64,000 bases of DNA. Origin: Geosporobacter ferrireducens. GTDB taxonomy: Bacteria > Bacillota > Clostridia > Peptostreptococcales > Thermotaleaceae. Within the stretch, counting starts at the first letter, position 1. Every line of letters begins with the position of its first letter. Below the pieces are notes generated by a model that was not told the origin of the DNA, ran no database searches, and saw nothing but the letters and a program-made list of their open reading frames with translations. A program made the translations under genes and the position numbers. The stretch lies in NCBI RefSeq assembly GCF_001750685.1, contig NZ_CP017269.1:1-64000 (forward strand), in the 5' to 3' direction. Positions 24,258-33,423 of this stretch are shown one piece after another.

Positions 24258-25112
24258 ATGGATTTATGGTACACAGAAAGTCATACTGATCATGTAAGAT
24301 TTTCACTTCAAGTAAAAGAACATTTATTTACAGGAGAAAGTGTGTTTCAAAAGCTGGATATTCTTGATACATATGAGTATGGGAAACTTATGACTTTAGA
24401 TGGTCTTGTAATGGTTACAGAAAAAGATGAATTTGTTTACCACGATATGATTGTACATGTTTCCATGGCTGTCAATCCCGATATAAAAAATGTTCTAGTC
24501 ATAGGTGGTGGCGATGGCGGAACTGTAAGAGAATTAATGAAATATCCTGGCATTGTACATGTAGATATGGTAGAAATCGATAAATTGGTTGTTGATGCAG
24601 CTAGAGAATATTTTCCTGCTGTATCCTGTGAAGTGGACAATCCAAGAGTTACAGTACTCTATGAAGATGGCATCAAATTTATAAAAGGAAAAGAAGCAGT
24701 ATATGATCTAATATTAATTGACTCTACAGATCCTATCGGTCCTGGGGAAGGCTTATTTACGACTGAATTTTATAGTGACTGTTATACAGCATTGACTGAA
24801 AATGGAATTCTTATCAATCAAAATGAAACACCAGTTTATGAAAAGTTTTTTGAAGTTGGAATTAGCTCGAATAAAAAATTAAAGAAAATGTTCCCTTCCG
24901 TACATGTATATCAAGCAAATATACCAACCTATCCAGGGGGCTACTGGCTTTTTAATTTTGCATCTAAAAAATATCATCCAATTGAGGATATTAAGGAAGA
25001 TGTATGGAATGGACTCAATATTCATACAAAATACTACAATACTGCTCTACATAGAGGCTGCTTTGCATTACCGAATTATGTAAAGGAGAAGATTGAACAT
25101 GGAACTTTTTAA
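24258..25112 (+). CDS. speE: Polyamine aminopropyltransferase (spermidine synthase)
   Basis: SpeE transfers aminopropyl from decarboxylated S-adenosylmethionine to putrescine, giving spermidine. VLVIGGGDGGTVRELMKYP near 80-98 is the SAM-site signature, VEIDKLVVDAAREYFP follows, and DLILIDSTDPIGPGEGLF near 155 carries the catalytic Asp and substrate loop. The 284-aa length is typical. The substrate decarboxylated SAM requires SpeD, which is not in this window. speB overlaps its 3' end by 14 bp. Confidence 0.95.
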   Translation: MDLWYTESHTDHVRFSLQVKEHLFTGESVFQKLDILDTYEYGKLMTLDGLVMVTEKDEFVYHDMIVHVSMAVNPDIKNVLVIGGGDGGTVRELMKYPGIVHVDMVEIDKLVVDAAREYFPAVSCEVDNPRVTVLYEDGIKFIKGKEAVYDLILIDSTDPIGPGEGLFTTEFYSDCYTALTENGILINQNETPVYEKFFEVGISSNKKLKKMFPSVHVYQANIPTYPGGYWLFNFASKKYHPIEDIKEDVWNGLNIHTKYYNTALHRGCFALPNYVKEKIEHGTF

Positions 25113-25950
25113 TCGCTATTGCTTCATTGGATGCGAGAAAAGCTTCGAAGAAAGTGAGATCATCATTTTTGGAGCACCCTTTGATGGAACCTGCTCCTTT
25201 CGCCCTGGCTCAAGATTTGCACCAAATAAAATAAGAATCGATTCATACGGACTCGAAACCTATAGTCCTTATTTAGATCGAGATTTAGAAGATCGAAAAA
25301 TTCATGATGCAGGAGATATTGATCTGATCTTTGGCAATAAATATGCGGTTATGGATACGATCAAAGAATATGCGCAACATGTAGTAAAGCATCAAAAGAA
25401 ACCATTGATGATCGGTGGAGAGCATTTGGTGAGCCTGCCTGTTATCTCAGCGGTATTTGAAGAGCATCCGGATCTAGTAGTACTCCATTTTGATGCCCAT
25501 ACAGACCTCCGAGGCGATTATATGGGTGAGGAATTGTCCCATGCAACAGTAATCAAGCAGGTATGGGATTTTCTGGGAGATGGACGGATCTATCAATTTG
25601 GTATCCGATCTGGCCTCAAGGAAGAATTCTATTGGGCAGAAAAAGAAGGCCATACCTTTATGAATAAATATGGATATGACAAGTTAGATGAAGTTGTCCA
25701 AAAGATCAAAGACAAGCCTGTCTATGTAACCATTGACTTAGACATCCTTGACCCCTCAATTTTTCCAGGAACAGGTACACCGGAGCCAGGAGGGATATCT
25801 TTTACAGATATGTTAGACATACTGCAAAAATTAGATTCCCTAAATATAGTAGGGGCAGATGTTGTAGAACTAGCTCCCGATTATGATCCAACAGGCGTAT
25901 CTACAGCAGTAGCCTCAAAAATTATTAGAGAATTAATGCTGATACTCTAA
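25099..25950 (+). CDS. speB: Agmatinase
   Basis: Agmatinase hydrolyses agmatine to putrescine and urea with two Mn ions. The metal ligands lie in GGEHLVS (near 98), HFDAHTD (near 128) and TIDLDILDPS (near 210). FRPGSRFAPNKIR and GTGTPEPGG are also family-typical. The ATG at 25099 is 10 nt after AAGGAG and inside the speE tail, so the two genes are translationally coupled: SpeB makes putrescine and SpeE uses it. No arginine decarboxylase gene is seen next to it. Confidence 0.93.
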   Translation: MELFNRYCFIGCEKSFEESEIIIFGAPFDGTCSFRPGSRFAPNKIRIDSYGLETYSPYLDRDLEDRKIHDAGDIDLIFGNKYAVMDTIKEYAQHVVKHQKKPLMIGGEHLVSLPVISAVFEEHPDLVVLHFDAHTDLRGDYMGEELSHATVIKQVWDFLGDGRIYQFGIRSGLKEEFYWAEKEGHTFMNKYGYDKLDEVVQKIKDKPVYVTIDLDILDPSIFPGTGTPEPGGISFTDMLDILQKLDSLNIVGADVVELAPDYDPTGVSTAVASKIIRELMLIL

Positions 25951-25971
25951 TTATCTATAAAAAATAAAATC

Positions 25972-26017
25972 AATGACCCTAGAAACCGAGTTTTATGCTT
26001 CGGTTTCTGGGGTCATT
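25972..26017. terminator. Convergent terminator between speB and scpB
   Basis: An 18-bp stem with one G-T mismatch (25972-25989 with 26000-26017) serves the converging speB and scpB genes. It contains the last codons of scpB. Confidence 0.85.
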
Positions 26018-26562
26018 ATTTCCTGAAAATCTAATTTATCAAATTCACTAACTTCAGGCAACTCCTTTAATGAGCTAAGACCGAAGGATTTTAAAAAGTT
26101 GTCGGTAGTACCATATAAGATTGGCCTACCGGTCTTTTCCAGTCTTCCGTTTTCTATGATCAATCCTTTTTCTATGAGCGTATTAATCGCTTTATCGCTT
26201 TTAACGCCGCGAATGGCCTCAATTTCATGCCTCGTAATTGGCTGCTTGTATGCAATAATAGCCAATACTTCTAATGCAGCCTGGGTTAATCCTTTATTTT
26301 GTGCAGGAGTACACAATGCTTGTATGGCCTCGAAGTGCCTGCTGTTGGTACACATTTGAAAGTTATTGTTAATCTCTATGATCTGAATGCCTCTATCTTC
26401 AGTTTCTAAATCTCTTTTTAACTCTAATACACACTTCCGTATATATTCTGTAGGAAGGTTGAGTGCATCAGCGATGTTCTTGGCCGATAATGGATCACCC
26501 CATATAAACAACATTGCTTCGATCATTGATTTGATCTCTTTTTCCTTCTCTCTTTCTTCCAC
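25993..26562 (-). CDS. scpB: Segregation and condensation protein B
   Basis: ScpB dimerises and binds ScpA in the SMC condensin complex. The two winged-helix domains are visible: IKSMIEAMLFIWGDPLSAKNIADAL at the start and LTQAALEVLAIIAYKQPITRHEIEAIRGVKS near 95-125, with LEKTGRPILYGTTDNFL following. The 189-aa length is typical. The GTG start directly follows the scpA stop codon. Confidence 0.95.
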   Translation of the reverse strand: MEEREKEKEIKSMIEAMLFIWGDPLSAKNIADALNLPTEYIRKCVLELKRDLETEDRGIQIIEINNNFQMCTNSRHFEAIQALCTPAQNKGLTQAALEVLAIIAYKQPITRHEIEAIRGVKSDKAINTLIEKGLIIENGRLEKTGRPILYGTTDNFLKSFGLSSLKELPEVSEFDKLDFQEIMTPETEA

Positions 26563-27327
26563 TTATTGCACCTCATTTGTACTTATTCTTCTTTTTACCA
26601 GTATCTCACCAAAAATATTACTTTGTTGTACTACGAGAAAATTTAGTTTCATCAGCTCTAATAATGCAATAAAGGTTGCAATGATTTCTCGTTTATTCAT
26701 CGCATCTTCAAATAGCTCATCAAAGCGAACTGAAATTTTCGTCATAAGATAGTTTTGAATTTGCTTCATTTTCATCTCAATAGATATTTCGTCTCTTTTA
26801 ATTTCATTGACAAAAAACTTTGTAACATTTATATTTTTTCTCTTCTGAAAAATGTTATTGACTGCGTTTATAAGATCAGTAATATTCAGATCATAGACCT
26901 CATTGGATTCATATTTAATATATTCATCTAATTGCTCTTGCGGTTTATAAAATATTTTTTTGTACTCCTCTTCCCTTTTCTTTAATTCAAGAGCAATGTT
27001 TTTATACTTTTTATACTCAATTAAGCGTGTAATCAATTCTTGACGCGGATCAATATCGTCGATATTCAAAGCTAATTGTTCTTCCTTTATATTTGGCAGC
27101 AGCATTTTAGATTTAATCTCGATAAGTGTAGCCGCCATAAGTAAAAATTCACTGGCAACTTCTAAATCAACCCGCTGCATTTCTTCAATATAGGCAAGAT
27201 ATTGTGCAGTAATCTTAGCAATCGGAATATCATAGATATCTACTTCTTCCTTTTCGATCAAATGAAACAAAAGATCGAAAGGACCTTCAAAGGTTTCAAG
27301 TTTTACATTGTATGACAAGATGCCCAC
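26563..27327 (-). CDS. scpA: Segregation and condensation protein A
   Basis: ScpA is the kleisin bridging the SMC heads. The N-terminal YNVKLETFEGPFDLLFHLIEKEEVDIYDIPIAKIT is the classic signature, and the C-terminal winged helix (FIALLELMKLNFLVVQQSNIFGEILVKR) binds the SMC head. The 254-aa length is normal. It is upstream of scpB in a two-gene operon. Confidence 0.95.
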   Translation of the reverse strand: MGILSYNVKLETFEGPFDLLFHLIEKEEVDIYDIPIAKITAQYLAYIEEMQRVDLEVASEFLLMAATLIEIKSKMLLPNIKEEQLALNIDDIDPRQELITRLIEYKKYKNIALELKKREEEYKKIFYKPQEQLDEYIKYESNEVYDLNITDLINAVNNIFQKRKNINVTKFFVNEIKRDEISIEMKMKQIQNYLMTKISVRFDELFEDAMNKREIIATFIALLELMKLNFLVVQQSNIFGEILVKRRISTNEVQ

Positions 27328-27360
27328 CTACTCCTTCGTATAAATCAAAAGGTTATCTGC

Positions 27361-27483
27361 TTATGGATGTAGCTGATATACATCAATATGACTTAGATTT
27401 AGTTTTTTGAGGTTATTGCTGATTTTCTCTCTATATTCTATCATTTGAAGACCGCAATGACTATATTTTTTATTATAACACAT
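27361..27483 (-). pseudogene. Possible remnant of an aldo/keto reductase gene
   Basis: A 40-codon open stretch without a ribosome binding site ends NNLKKLNLSHIDVYQLHP and a stop. This resembles the conserved SLKRLxxDYIDLYQLH strand of aldo/keto reductases. Nothing else of such a gene is present. Similarity over so few residues could be chance. Confidence 0.35.
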
Positions 27484-27523
27484 CTATTGAAGGTTCTAGA
27501 ATAAGCTGAAAGAAGGAAAAAAA

Positions 27524-27551
27524 GAAAGCAATTAATTACATAATTGCTTTC
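27524..27551 (-). terminator. Terminator after dacF
   Basis: GAAAGCAATTA (27524-27534) pairs with TAATTGCTTTC (27541-27551), with a T-rich tail on the minus strand. Confidence 0.85.
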
Positions 27552-27562
27552 AAGGATTTTGT

Positions 27563-28738
27563 TTACTTAGTTGGTTTTGATACTTTATTAAGTATTTTTC
27601 CAAATATATCTATTAAGGATGCTGGTGCCACTTCAACATCTGTTATAATATCCATGCGTCCGATTTCCTGTCCATCTTTTTTAGCGATTATTTCACCAAT
27701 TTTTTCACCGGCAGCAAAGGGTGCCTTGATTTGTTTTGGAAGAATAATCTCCTTCTCCACACTATTCTCTTCACCTTTTTTAACAAGGGCATTTAAATGA
27801 TCCTTAGCGACAGCTTTTACAGTAGAAGCTTTGCCCTTTTCAACTTGAAGTTCGTCAATCACCTCGTCCTTACGAACAATGGGTACTGCACTAAAGGATG
27901 CGAAACCATAATTTAACAGTTTTTTAGCTTCTGCGAAACGAATATCAGAAGTTGGACTACCTAAAATAACGGCAATCAGAGTTAAGTTGTTTTTTACGGC
28001 TGAAGCAGAAAGACAATACCTAGCCTCTGAAGTAAAACCTGTTTTGATGCCATGAGCCCCAGGATATGTGCGTATAAGTTTATTTGTATTGACCAATTCG
28101 ATTGTGGTTTGCCGTTTATTCGGAAGTCCTACCTTTATATTTGACATCCAAATAGTTAACCAATCGTGTATTTTCGGGTATTTTAATAATTCTTTTGACA
28201 TAACTGCAATATCATATGCACTGGTATAGTGACCGTCCTGGGGTAAACCATTGGTGTTCATAAACTGGGTATCATTCATTCCCAATTCTTTAGCTCTTTC
28301 ATTCATTCTCTTTACAAACATCTCTTCAGTTCCGCTTACATGCTCGGCAATAGCAACGCAGCCATCATTAGCGGAAGCAAGGGCGATTCCCTTCATTAAT
28401 TCCTCTACTGTTTTTTCCTCATTGGGTTCAAGATAAAGCTGACTGCCTCCCATCTTAGAGGCCCTTTCACTGATTATAACTTTATCTTCTAAGGAGATCT
28501 TTTTTGTTTCAAGGGCCTCCATCGCTAACAGCATTGTCATAATTTTTGTTACGCTTGCGGGAGGTAATTTATCATGAATATTCTTTTCATAGAGTATTTT
28601 TCCTGTGGATGCATCCATCAGGATAGCAGACTTCGCATCTACGTCAAATTCTTCACCATAAACTGGAAAAAAGGCTGGATTTAAAATAAGGGTTACAGCA
28701 ATTAATAAAAACAATATTCTATGTAGTTTATACCTCAT
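27563..28738 (-). CDS. dacF: D-alanyl-D-alanine carboxypeptidase, DacF type
   Basis: A signal peptide (about 1-28, ending PVYG) precedes the PBP5/6 catalytic domain with SVTK (SxxK), SAN (ASANDG) and KTG (GIKTGFT). Note SAN in place of the commoner SGN, as in DacF proteins. A C-terminal beta domain and basic tail (KVSKPTK) follow. In Bacillus, DacF is made in the forespore under sigma-F; a matching promoter is visible upstream, and the neighbouring gene order pdp-deoB-xerD-spoIIM supports it. The second of two ATGs behind AAGGAGG was chosen. Confidence 0.9.
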   Translation of the reverse strand: MRYKLHRILFLLIAVTLILNPAFFPVYGEEFDVDAKSAILMDASTGKILYEKNIHDKLPPASVTKIMTMLLAMEALETKKISLEDKVIISERASKMGGSQLYLEPNEEKTVEELMKGIALASANDGCVAIAEHVSGTEEMFVKRMNERAKELGMNDTQFMNTNGLPQDGHYTSAYDIAVMSKELLKYPKIHDWLTIWMSNIKVGLPNKRQTTIELVNTNKLIRTYPGAHGIKTGFTSEARYCLSASAVKNNLTLIAVILGSPTSDIRFAEAKKLLNYGFASFSAVPIVRKDEVIDELQVEKGKASTVKAVAKDHLNALVKKGEENSVEKEIILPKQIKAPFAAGEKIGEIIAKKDGQEIGRMDIITDVEVAPASLIDIFGKILNKVSKPTK

Positions 28739-28770
28739 CATATGTCCTCCTTGCATTTTCGTTTAATCTT

Positions 28771-28799
28771 AGCTTAACCAGTCAAGATTACAGTTATGC
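28771..28799 (-). promoter_or_regulatory. Forespore (sigma-F-like) promoter of dacF
   Basis: On the minus strand GCATA (28795-28799) is followed after 15 bp by GGTTAAGCT (28771-28779). These fit the sigma-F consensus GYATA and GGNNANNHT. The -10 lies about 33 bp before the dacF start codon. Confidence 0.6.
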
Positions 28800-28839
28800 A
28801 CAGTCGGAGGATGCAATTGACGAAAGGTATCATTTATAA

Positions 28840-30165
28840 TTATAATGGTTGAATTCCTTTATCTGTTACGACCGCCTTAATCAGTTTTAGTTTTTCCACC
28901 TTTCGGTCTGAATAGGTGATAGCATTGGTTATAGTGGTATTTGCCACGTCCAATTTGCTTTCATTATTTGCATGTAATTCTGCAATCACATCGCCTCTTT
29001 TAATGAGATCTCCTACCTTTTTATACATCATGACACCGGCAGCCAAATCAATAGTTGAATCCTTTGTTTCTCTGCCAGCACCTAGACTAAGGGCAGCGAC
29101 GCCAATATCATCAGCTTTTATCGATTGAATATAACCATTTACAGAAGCAACAACATTTCTTTTATATCTTGCCTTTGGAAGCTGCTGGGGATGATCTATG
29201 GCTGTGAGATCTCCTCCTTGCGCCTGAATAAAAGCTTTGAATTTTTTAAGTGCGGCGCCAGAATCCAGCATTTCTATAACCGTAGCTTCTGCTTCTGCAA
29301 GGGTATTTGCCTTTTTCGCCAGAAGAACCATGTAACTAGCCAACTTTACGCAAAGGGTTCTAAGGTCTTCAGGTCCGCGATTATTAAGGACTTCAATAGC
29401 TTCTTGAACCTCTAAACTATTTCCTACAGCATAGCCTAAAGGTTGATCCATATCTGTTAATACTGCGATTGTTTCTCGCCCCATTGCTTTTCCGATTTCC
29501 ACCATTTCCATTGCAAGGCTGACTGCGCTGTCAAAGTCCTTCATAAAAGCACCGCTTCCCACTTTTACATCCAGAAGAATGGCATTGGCACCGGCGGCCA
29601 GTTTCTTGCTCATGATACTGCTGGCAATGAGAGAAATATTATCTACAGTTGCAGTTACATCTCTTAATGCATACAGCTTTTTATCTGCTGGGGCTAAATC
29701 ACCAGATTGTCCGATGACAGCCAGCTTGATCTGGTTAACATTGCGAAGGAATTCCTCGTTGCTTATCTCTACATGAAAGCCTTTAATAGATTCTAACTTA
29801 TCTATGGTGCCACCGGTGTGCCCCAGTCCTCTTCCGGACATTTTTGCCACAGGAACACCACAGGCTGCTACTAAAGGGCCGACGATGAGTGTAGTGGTAT
29901 CGCCGACTCCGCCAGTACTATGCTTATCTACTTTAATTCCTTCAATCTGTGATAAATCGATCTGATCTCCAGAACGCATCATCGCATCTGTAAGGTAGAA
30001 GGTTTCCTCCTTGGACATTTTATTAAAGTAAATTGCCATCATTAAGGCAGAAGCCTGATAATCTGGAATCGTTCCATTTGTATATCCGGTAACAAAAAAT
30101 TCTATCTCCTCTTTATTTAAGACCATACCCTGCCTTTTTTTATAAATGACATCATACATTCTCAT
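28840..30165 (-). CDS. pdp: Pyrimidine-nucleoside phosphorylase
   Basis: The enzyme splits uridine or thymidine with phosphate, releasing the base and (deoxy)ribose 1-phosphate. KHSTGGVGDTTTL near 82 and the signature SGRGLGHTGGTIDKLES near 108 are clear. The 441-aa length fits Pdp/DeoA. The start at 30163-30165 gives MRMYDVIYKKR, as in other Pdp proteins, 9 nt after GAGG. It follows deoB by 33 bp, giving a nucleoside salvage pair. Confidence 0.93.
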   Translation of the reverse strand: MRMYDVIYKKRQGMVLNKEEIEFFVTGYTNGTIPDYQASALMMAIYFNKMSKEETFYLTDAMMRSGDQIDLSQIEGIKVDKHSTGGVGDTTTLIVGPLVAACGVPVAKMSGRGLGHTGGTIDKLESIKGFHVEISNEEFLRNVNQIKLAVIGQSGDLAPADKKLYALRDVTATVDNISLIASSIMSKKLAAGANAILLDVKVGSGAFMKDFDSAVSLAMEMVEIGKAMGRETIAVLTDMDQPLGYAVGNSLEVQEAIEVLNNRGPEDLRTLCVKLASYMVLLAKKANTLAEAEATVIEMLDSGAALKKFKAFIQAQGGDLTAIDHPQQLPKARYKRNVVASVNGYIQSIKADDIGVAALSLGAGRETKDSTIDLAAGVMMYKKVGDLIKRGDVIAELHANNESKLDVANTTITNAITYSDRKVEKLKLIKAVVTDKGIQPL

Positions 30166-30198
30166 GGACAATCACCTCTTATGAAAAATATATTATCG

Positions 30199-31368
30199 CT
30201 AGATAATAAGCTCTTTAAAGCTGGTACCGATAGCAGGTTTTTCTATACTTAACAAATCTGCTACTGTTGCTGCAATATCTGCAAAAGAAGTTCTGGTGCC
30301 GATATTTACATTTTGTTTTACTTTTTTACCATATACAAGGATCGGAATATATTCACGGGTATGGTCTGTTCCTTTATAGGTAGGATCATTGCCATGATCT
30401 GCTGTTAAAATAATGATATCATCTTCCTTTAGACGCTCTAAAAGCTCGGGTAATCGCAGGTCAAAAGCCTCTAGCGCTTGGCGATAGCCTTGAGGATCTC
30501 TACGATGACCATACTTGGCATCAAAATCAACGAGATTTGTGAAAATAATTCCTTTACTATCCCTTTTAAGATATTCTATTGTTTGATCGATACCATCCAT
30601 GTTGTCTTTTGTATGAACAGCTTCTGTAATACCTTGGCCATTGAAAATGTCCTCTATTTTTCCAACTGCAATTACATCCAGGCCATTATTTTTAGCTATA
30701 TCTAATAGAGTAGGCTCAAAGGGGCTTACAGAATAATCTCTACGATTTGAGGTTCTTTCGAAGTTTCCCGGTGAGCCGATAAAAGGACGCGCAATAACCC
30801 GTGCAACCTGGATTTCACCCATTAACATTTCTCTTGCTATTTCACAAATTTGATACAATTCGTCAATTGGGATGATCTCCTCATGAGCAGCAATTTGGAA
30901 CACGCTGTCTGCCGATGTATAGATAATCGGAGAGCCGGTTTTCATATGTTCTGGACCCAATTGTTCAATAATTTCCGTACCGGAAGCCGGAATGTTGCCG
31001 AGGGTTTTTCTGCCGATTTTTTCTTCAAAGGCATCCATGATAAACTTAGGGAAACCCTCAGGGTAAGTTTGGAAAGGTTGTTCAATATGGAGTCCTGCGA
31101 TCTCCCAATGTCCAGTTGTGGTATCCTTGCCGTTAGATTTTTCGGCAGCCCTGCCATAAGCACCTAACGGCGCAGCTATAGCGTCTACACCTTTTACTCC
31201 CTCTATATTTCCAAATCCAAGTTTTAGAAGATTGGGTATTTGAATACCGCCACAGGCCTTTACAATATTTCCGAAAGTATCAACGCCTTTATCGCCAAAG
31301 GCTGGAGAGTCTGGCAATTCTCCAATGCCTACGCTATCTAATACAAAAATATTTACTCGATTAATCAT
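30199..31368 (-). CDS. deoB: Phosphopentomutase
   Basis: DeoB converts (deoxy)ribose 1-phosphate to the 5-phosphate, the step after Pdp. It belongs to the alkaline phosphatase superfamily: FVLDSVGIGELPDS at 8-21 holds the first metal-binding Asp, GKDTTTGHWEIAG near 80 holds the phosphorylated Thr, and LTADHGNDPTYKGTDHTREYIP near 320-345 gives the C-terminal metal ligands. The 389-aa length is typical. GAGGAGG precedes the ATG. Confidence 0.95.
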   Translation of the reverse strand: MINRVNIFVLDSVGIGELPDSPAFGDKGVDTFGNIVKACGGIQIPNLLKLGFGNIEGVKGVDAIAAPLGAYGRAAEKSNGKDTTTGHWEIAGLHIEQPFQTYPEGFPKFIMDAFEEKIGRKTLGNIPASGTEIIEQLGPEHMKTGSPIIYTSADSVFQIAAHEEIIPIDELYQICEIAREMLMGEIQVARVIARPFIGSPGNFERTSNRRDYSVSPFEPTLLDIAKNNGLDVIAVGKIEDIFNGQGITEAVHTKDNMDGIDQTIEYLKRDSKGIIFTNLVDFDAKYGHRRDPQGYRQALEAFDLRLPELLERLKEDDIIILTADHGNDPTYKGTDHTREYIPILVYGKKVKQNVNIGTRTSFADIAATVADLLSIEKPAIGTSFKELII

Positions 31369-31449
31369 TTGAAAACCTCCTCACTTGATTTAAATAACAA
31401 GGATATTATACCCCGTACAGTGGAAAAGTAACGAAACCCTAAAAAAAGA

Positions 31450-31468
31450 AAGAGCCCTTTAGGCTCTT
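31450..31468 (-). terminator. Terminator overlapping the xerD stop
   Basis: AAGAGCC pairs with GGCTCTT around a 5-nt loop. On the minus strand TTTCTTTTTTT follows. Confidence 0.85.
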
Positions 31469-32343
31469 GGATGGGCTTTATTATAAACTTCCTTAATCTT
31501 ATTTTTTGAAAGTTGTGTATAGATTTGGGTAGTAGATATATCGGAATGCCCCAGCATCTCCTGTACAGACCGTAAATCGGCACCGTTTTGAATAAGATGG
31601 ATCGCAAAGGAATGCCTTAGGGTATGGGGTGTGATTTTTTTGTTTATTTTTGCTTTCTGCGTATACATTTTAATAATTTTCCAAAATCCTTGCCTTGTCA
31701 GACGGGACCCATGATAATTAACAAATAAGGACTTTTCCTCTTGATCACGAACAAGATTTTGTCTGCATTGGGTAACATATTTTCCAATAGCATCTCTAGC
31801 CATACTGCCAATAGGAATGATTCGTTCTTTTGCACCATTACAGCATTTTATGTAACCCATATCGAGATTAAGATGATTATGATCCAGAGACACAAGCTCT
31901 GTGACACGGATGCCCGTAGCATATAATAATTCCAGCATCGCCTTGTCCCTTACACCCTTTTCGCTTTTTTCGTCGGGCTGTGCCAACAACAACTCTACTT
32001 CCTTTAAACTCAGTACGCTAGGCAGCTTTTTTTCAGATTTAGGTGATTCAAGATTAAGGGTAGGATCCTTTTCTATCATTTTTTCATTTAGCAGAAATTG
32101 ATAGAGAGAGCGGATCGAGGCAAGGCTTCTCGATATTGTAGCAGTCGCTTTGCCCATTTTCTGCAGATGAAGCAAATATGTAATGATCGTAGTTTTATTG
32201 GTATCTTTAAAACTTATCACTGATTTATCCTGTAAAAACTCAATATACTGTGAGATATCCCTTTTATAGGACTCTAAAGTATTTTTTGATAATTCCTTTT
32301 CATGGGTTAGATAATGGATAAAATCATTCAATAGCATATTCAT
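31459..32343 (-). CDS. xerD: Site-specific tyrosine recombinase XerD
   Basis: XerD resolves chromosome dimers at dif with XerC. An N-terminal SAM-like core-binding domain (1-85) precedes the catalytic domain with TGIRVTEL (Arg), KERIIPIG (Lys), HTLRHSFA (His-x-x-Arg), LGHSD (His) and the nucleophilic Tyr in STTQIYTQL. The 294-aa length is typical. The ATG at 32341-32343 lies 9 nt after AAGGGG. spoIIM-xerD-deoB order is common in Clostridia, so this is the housekeeping XerD and not a mobile-element integrase. Confidence 0.9.
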   Translation of the reverse strand: MNMLLNDFIHYLTHEKELSKNTLESYKRDISQYIEFLQDKSVISFKDTNKTTIITYLLHLQKMGKATATISRSLASIRSLYQFLLNEKMIEKDPTLNLESPKSEKKLPSVLSLKEVELLLAQPDEKSEKGVRDKAMLELLYATGIRVTELVSLDHNHLNLDMGYIKCCNGAKERIIPIGSMARDAIGKYVTQCRQNLVRDQEEKSLFVNYHGSRLTRQGFWKIIKMYTQKAKINKKITPHTLRHSFAIHLIQNGADLRSVQEMLGHSDISTTQIYTQLSKNKIKEVYNKAHPRA

Positions 32344-32489
32344 TCTACTTGTCCCCTTTGTTCCCAAATACATCTTATAAGTACTATGTATTCAACATAC
32401 TTATTAAAATTCCTTCATTCTTTTGCTAAAATGATAAAAGAATTTACTAAATAATAGCAATAACCTAAGGAAATGTCGCAGTGAAAAAG

Positions 32490-33122
32490 CTACATGTATT
32501 GAGACACAAAGCGCATGAAAATAGGTGTAGCATATGCTTCTACAATAGAACCAATGAGAATGACAAGAAAAACCATAGAGATAACTGTACTATAAAGCAT
32601 GAATTGTCTTCCCATATCTATTTGATAATTCTTATTTAACTTGCTTTTAATGATCATAACAGAGAAGCTGATGGCGATTACGGCAATTATAATAATCCCT
32701 GGTATAATAAAAAGGTTTTGCGGAAGAATTGCAAAAATAGAAAAAAAGAATCCACTTAAACCCATTTGCTCAATTAAAAATCCAACGGTGAAACCTAAGA
32801 TAAAGCCTCTAATGACGATAATCAATAGGATCAAGGGAATACCGATGATCGTTACGCCAAGAATCCAGGTCAGGATTCCTGTCTGAAGATTATTGATCAG
32901 TGATTGCTTTAATACAGAAAAAGCGTCAAAGGATTTCTGACTTAAAATTTGAAAAAAGCTTTCCATATAGCTGATTAGCTCTCCTTTATGCTGGTCACTT
33001 AGAGCTTTTACAGTAAAAGCACCTGAAGATATACCTACCATAAAGAACAGGATAACAATAAAGTAGATCAAGATATTACCCTGAATATGCTTCAATATAA
33101 CTTCTCGTAATTTCCTAAACAA
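32490..33122 (-). CDS. spoIIM: Stage II sporulation protein M
   Basis: SpoIIM is part of the SpoIIDMP machinery that hydrolyses septal peptidoglycan during engulfment. The 210-aa protein has about five membrane segments, with the conserved FVGISSGAF-like MVGISSGAFTV near 28 and GFTVGFLIEQMG near 110. The start is TTG behind GGGGG. A sigma-E-like promoter is visible upstream, in agreement with mother-cell expression of the Bacillus gene. Confidence 0.93.
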   Translation of the reverse strand: MFRKLREVILKHIQGNILIYFIVILFFMVGISSGAFTVKALSDQHKGELISYMESFFQILSQKSFDAFSVLKQSLINNLQTGILTWILGVTIIGIPLILLIIVIRGFILGFTVGFLIEQMGLSGFFFSIFAILPQNLFIIPGIIIIAVIAISFSVMIIKSKLNKNYQIDMGRQFMLYSTVISMVFLVILIGSIVEAYATPIFMRFVSQYM

Positions 33123-33156
33123 GACAAGCTACCCCCTTCCCTGTCCACCTATACCA

Positions 33157-33185
33157 TTCTTATGCAGTGAAGAAAAAGAATATGA
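33157..33185 (-). promoter_or_regulatory. Sigma-E-like promoter of spoIIM
   Basis: On the minus strand TCATATT (33179-33185), a full match to KMATATT, is followed after 14 bp by CATAAGAA (33157-33164), which keeps the CATA core of the sigma-E -10 box. It lies about 35 bp before the start codon. Confidence 0.6.
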
Positions 33186-33198
33186 CTTGTCTTTTTTT

Positions 33199-33240
33199 GT
33201 TTGTCCTATATAAATTCTATGGGAATAATATCGGACAAAC
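33199..33240. repeat. Inverted repeat between divergent spoIIM and a small plus-strand gene
   Basis: GTTTGTCC (33199-33206) and GGACAAAC (33233-33240) are perfect inverted repeats 26 bp apart. They sit in the divergent promoter region and may be an operator. Confidence 0.4.
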
Positions 33241-33288
33241 CATCATATTATAAAAAAACAAAAATACGTCTATTAGGAAGTGATGAAA

Positions 33289-33423
33289 ATGCTTAGAATT
33301 ATTACTAAAAATCAAATCTATTTTATAGGAAAAATCTCTGATTTATTGGAGGCATTAGAAGATTTAGGCAACCAATATACCACAGTAGAGGATGCTATTC
33401 ATGATCAGTTAAACATGAAATAG
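33289..33423 (+). CDS. Small hypothetical protein (44 aa)
   Basis: A short open frame, LRIITKNQIYFIGKISDLLEALEDL and on to LNMK, has good coding character, amphipathic helices and an AGGAA site 9 nt before the second of two ATGs. It is divergent from spoIIM and runs 29 bp into the 3' end of the converging DUF3866 gene. I do not recognise it. Confidence 0.5.
   Translation: MLRIITKNQIYFIGKISDLLEALEDLGNQYTTVEDAIHDQLNMK

Noticed and set aside
31459..32343. XerD as a possible integrase marking a mobile element
   Set aside because: Length, motifs and the spoIIM-xerD-deoB-pdp order mark it as the housekeeping recombinase; there are no attachment-site repeats or phage genes.
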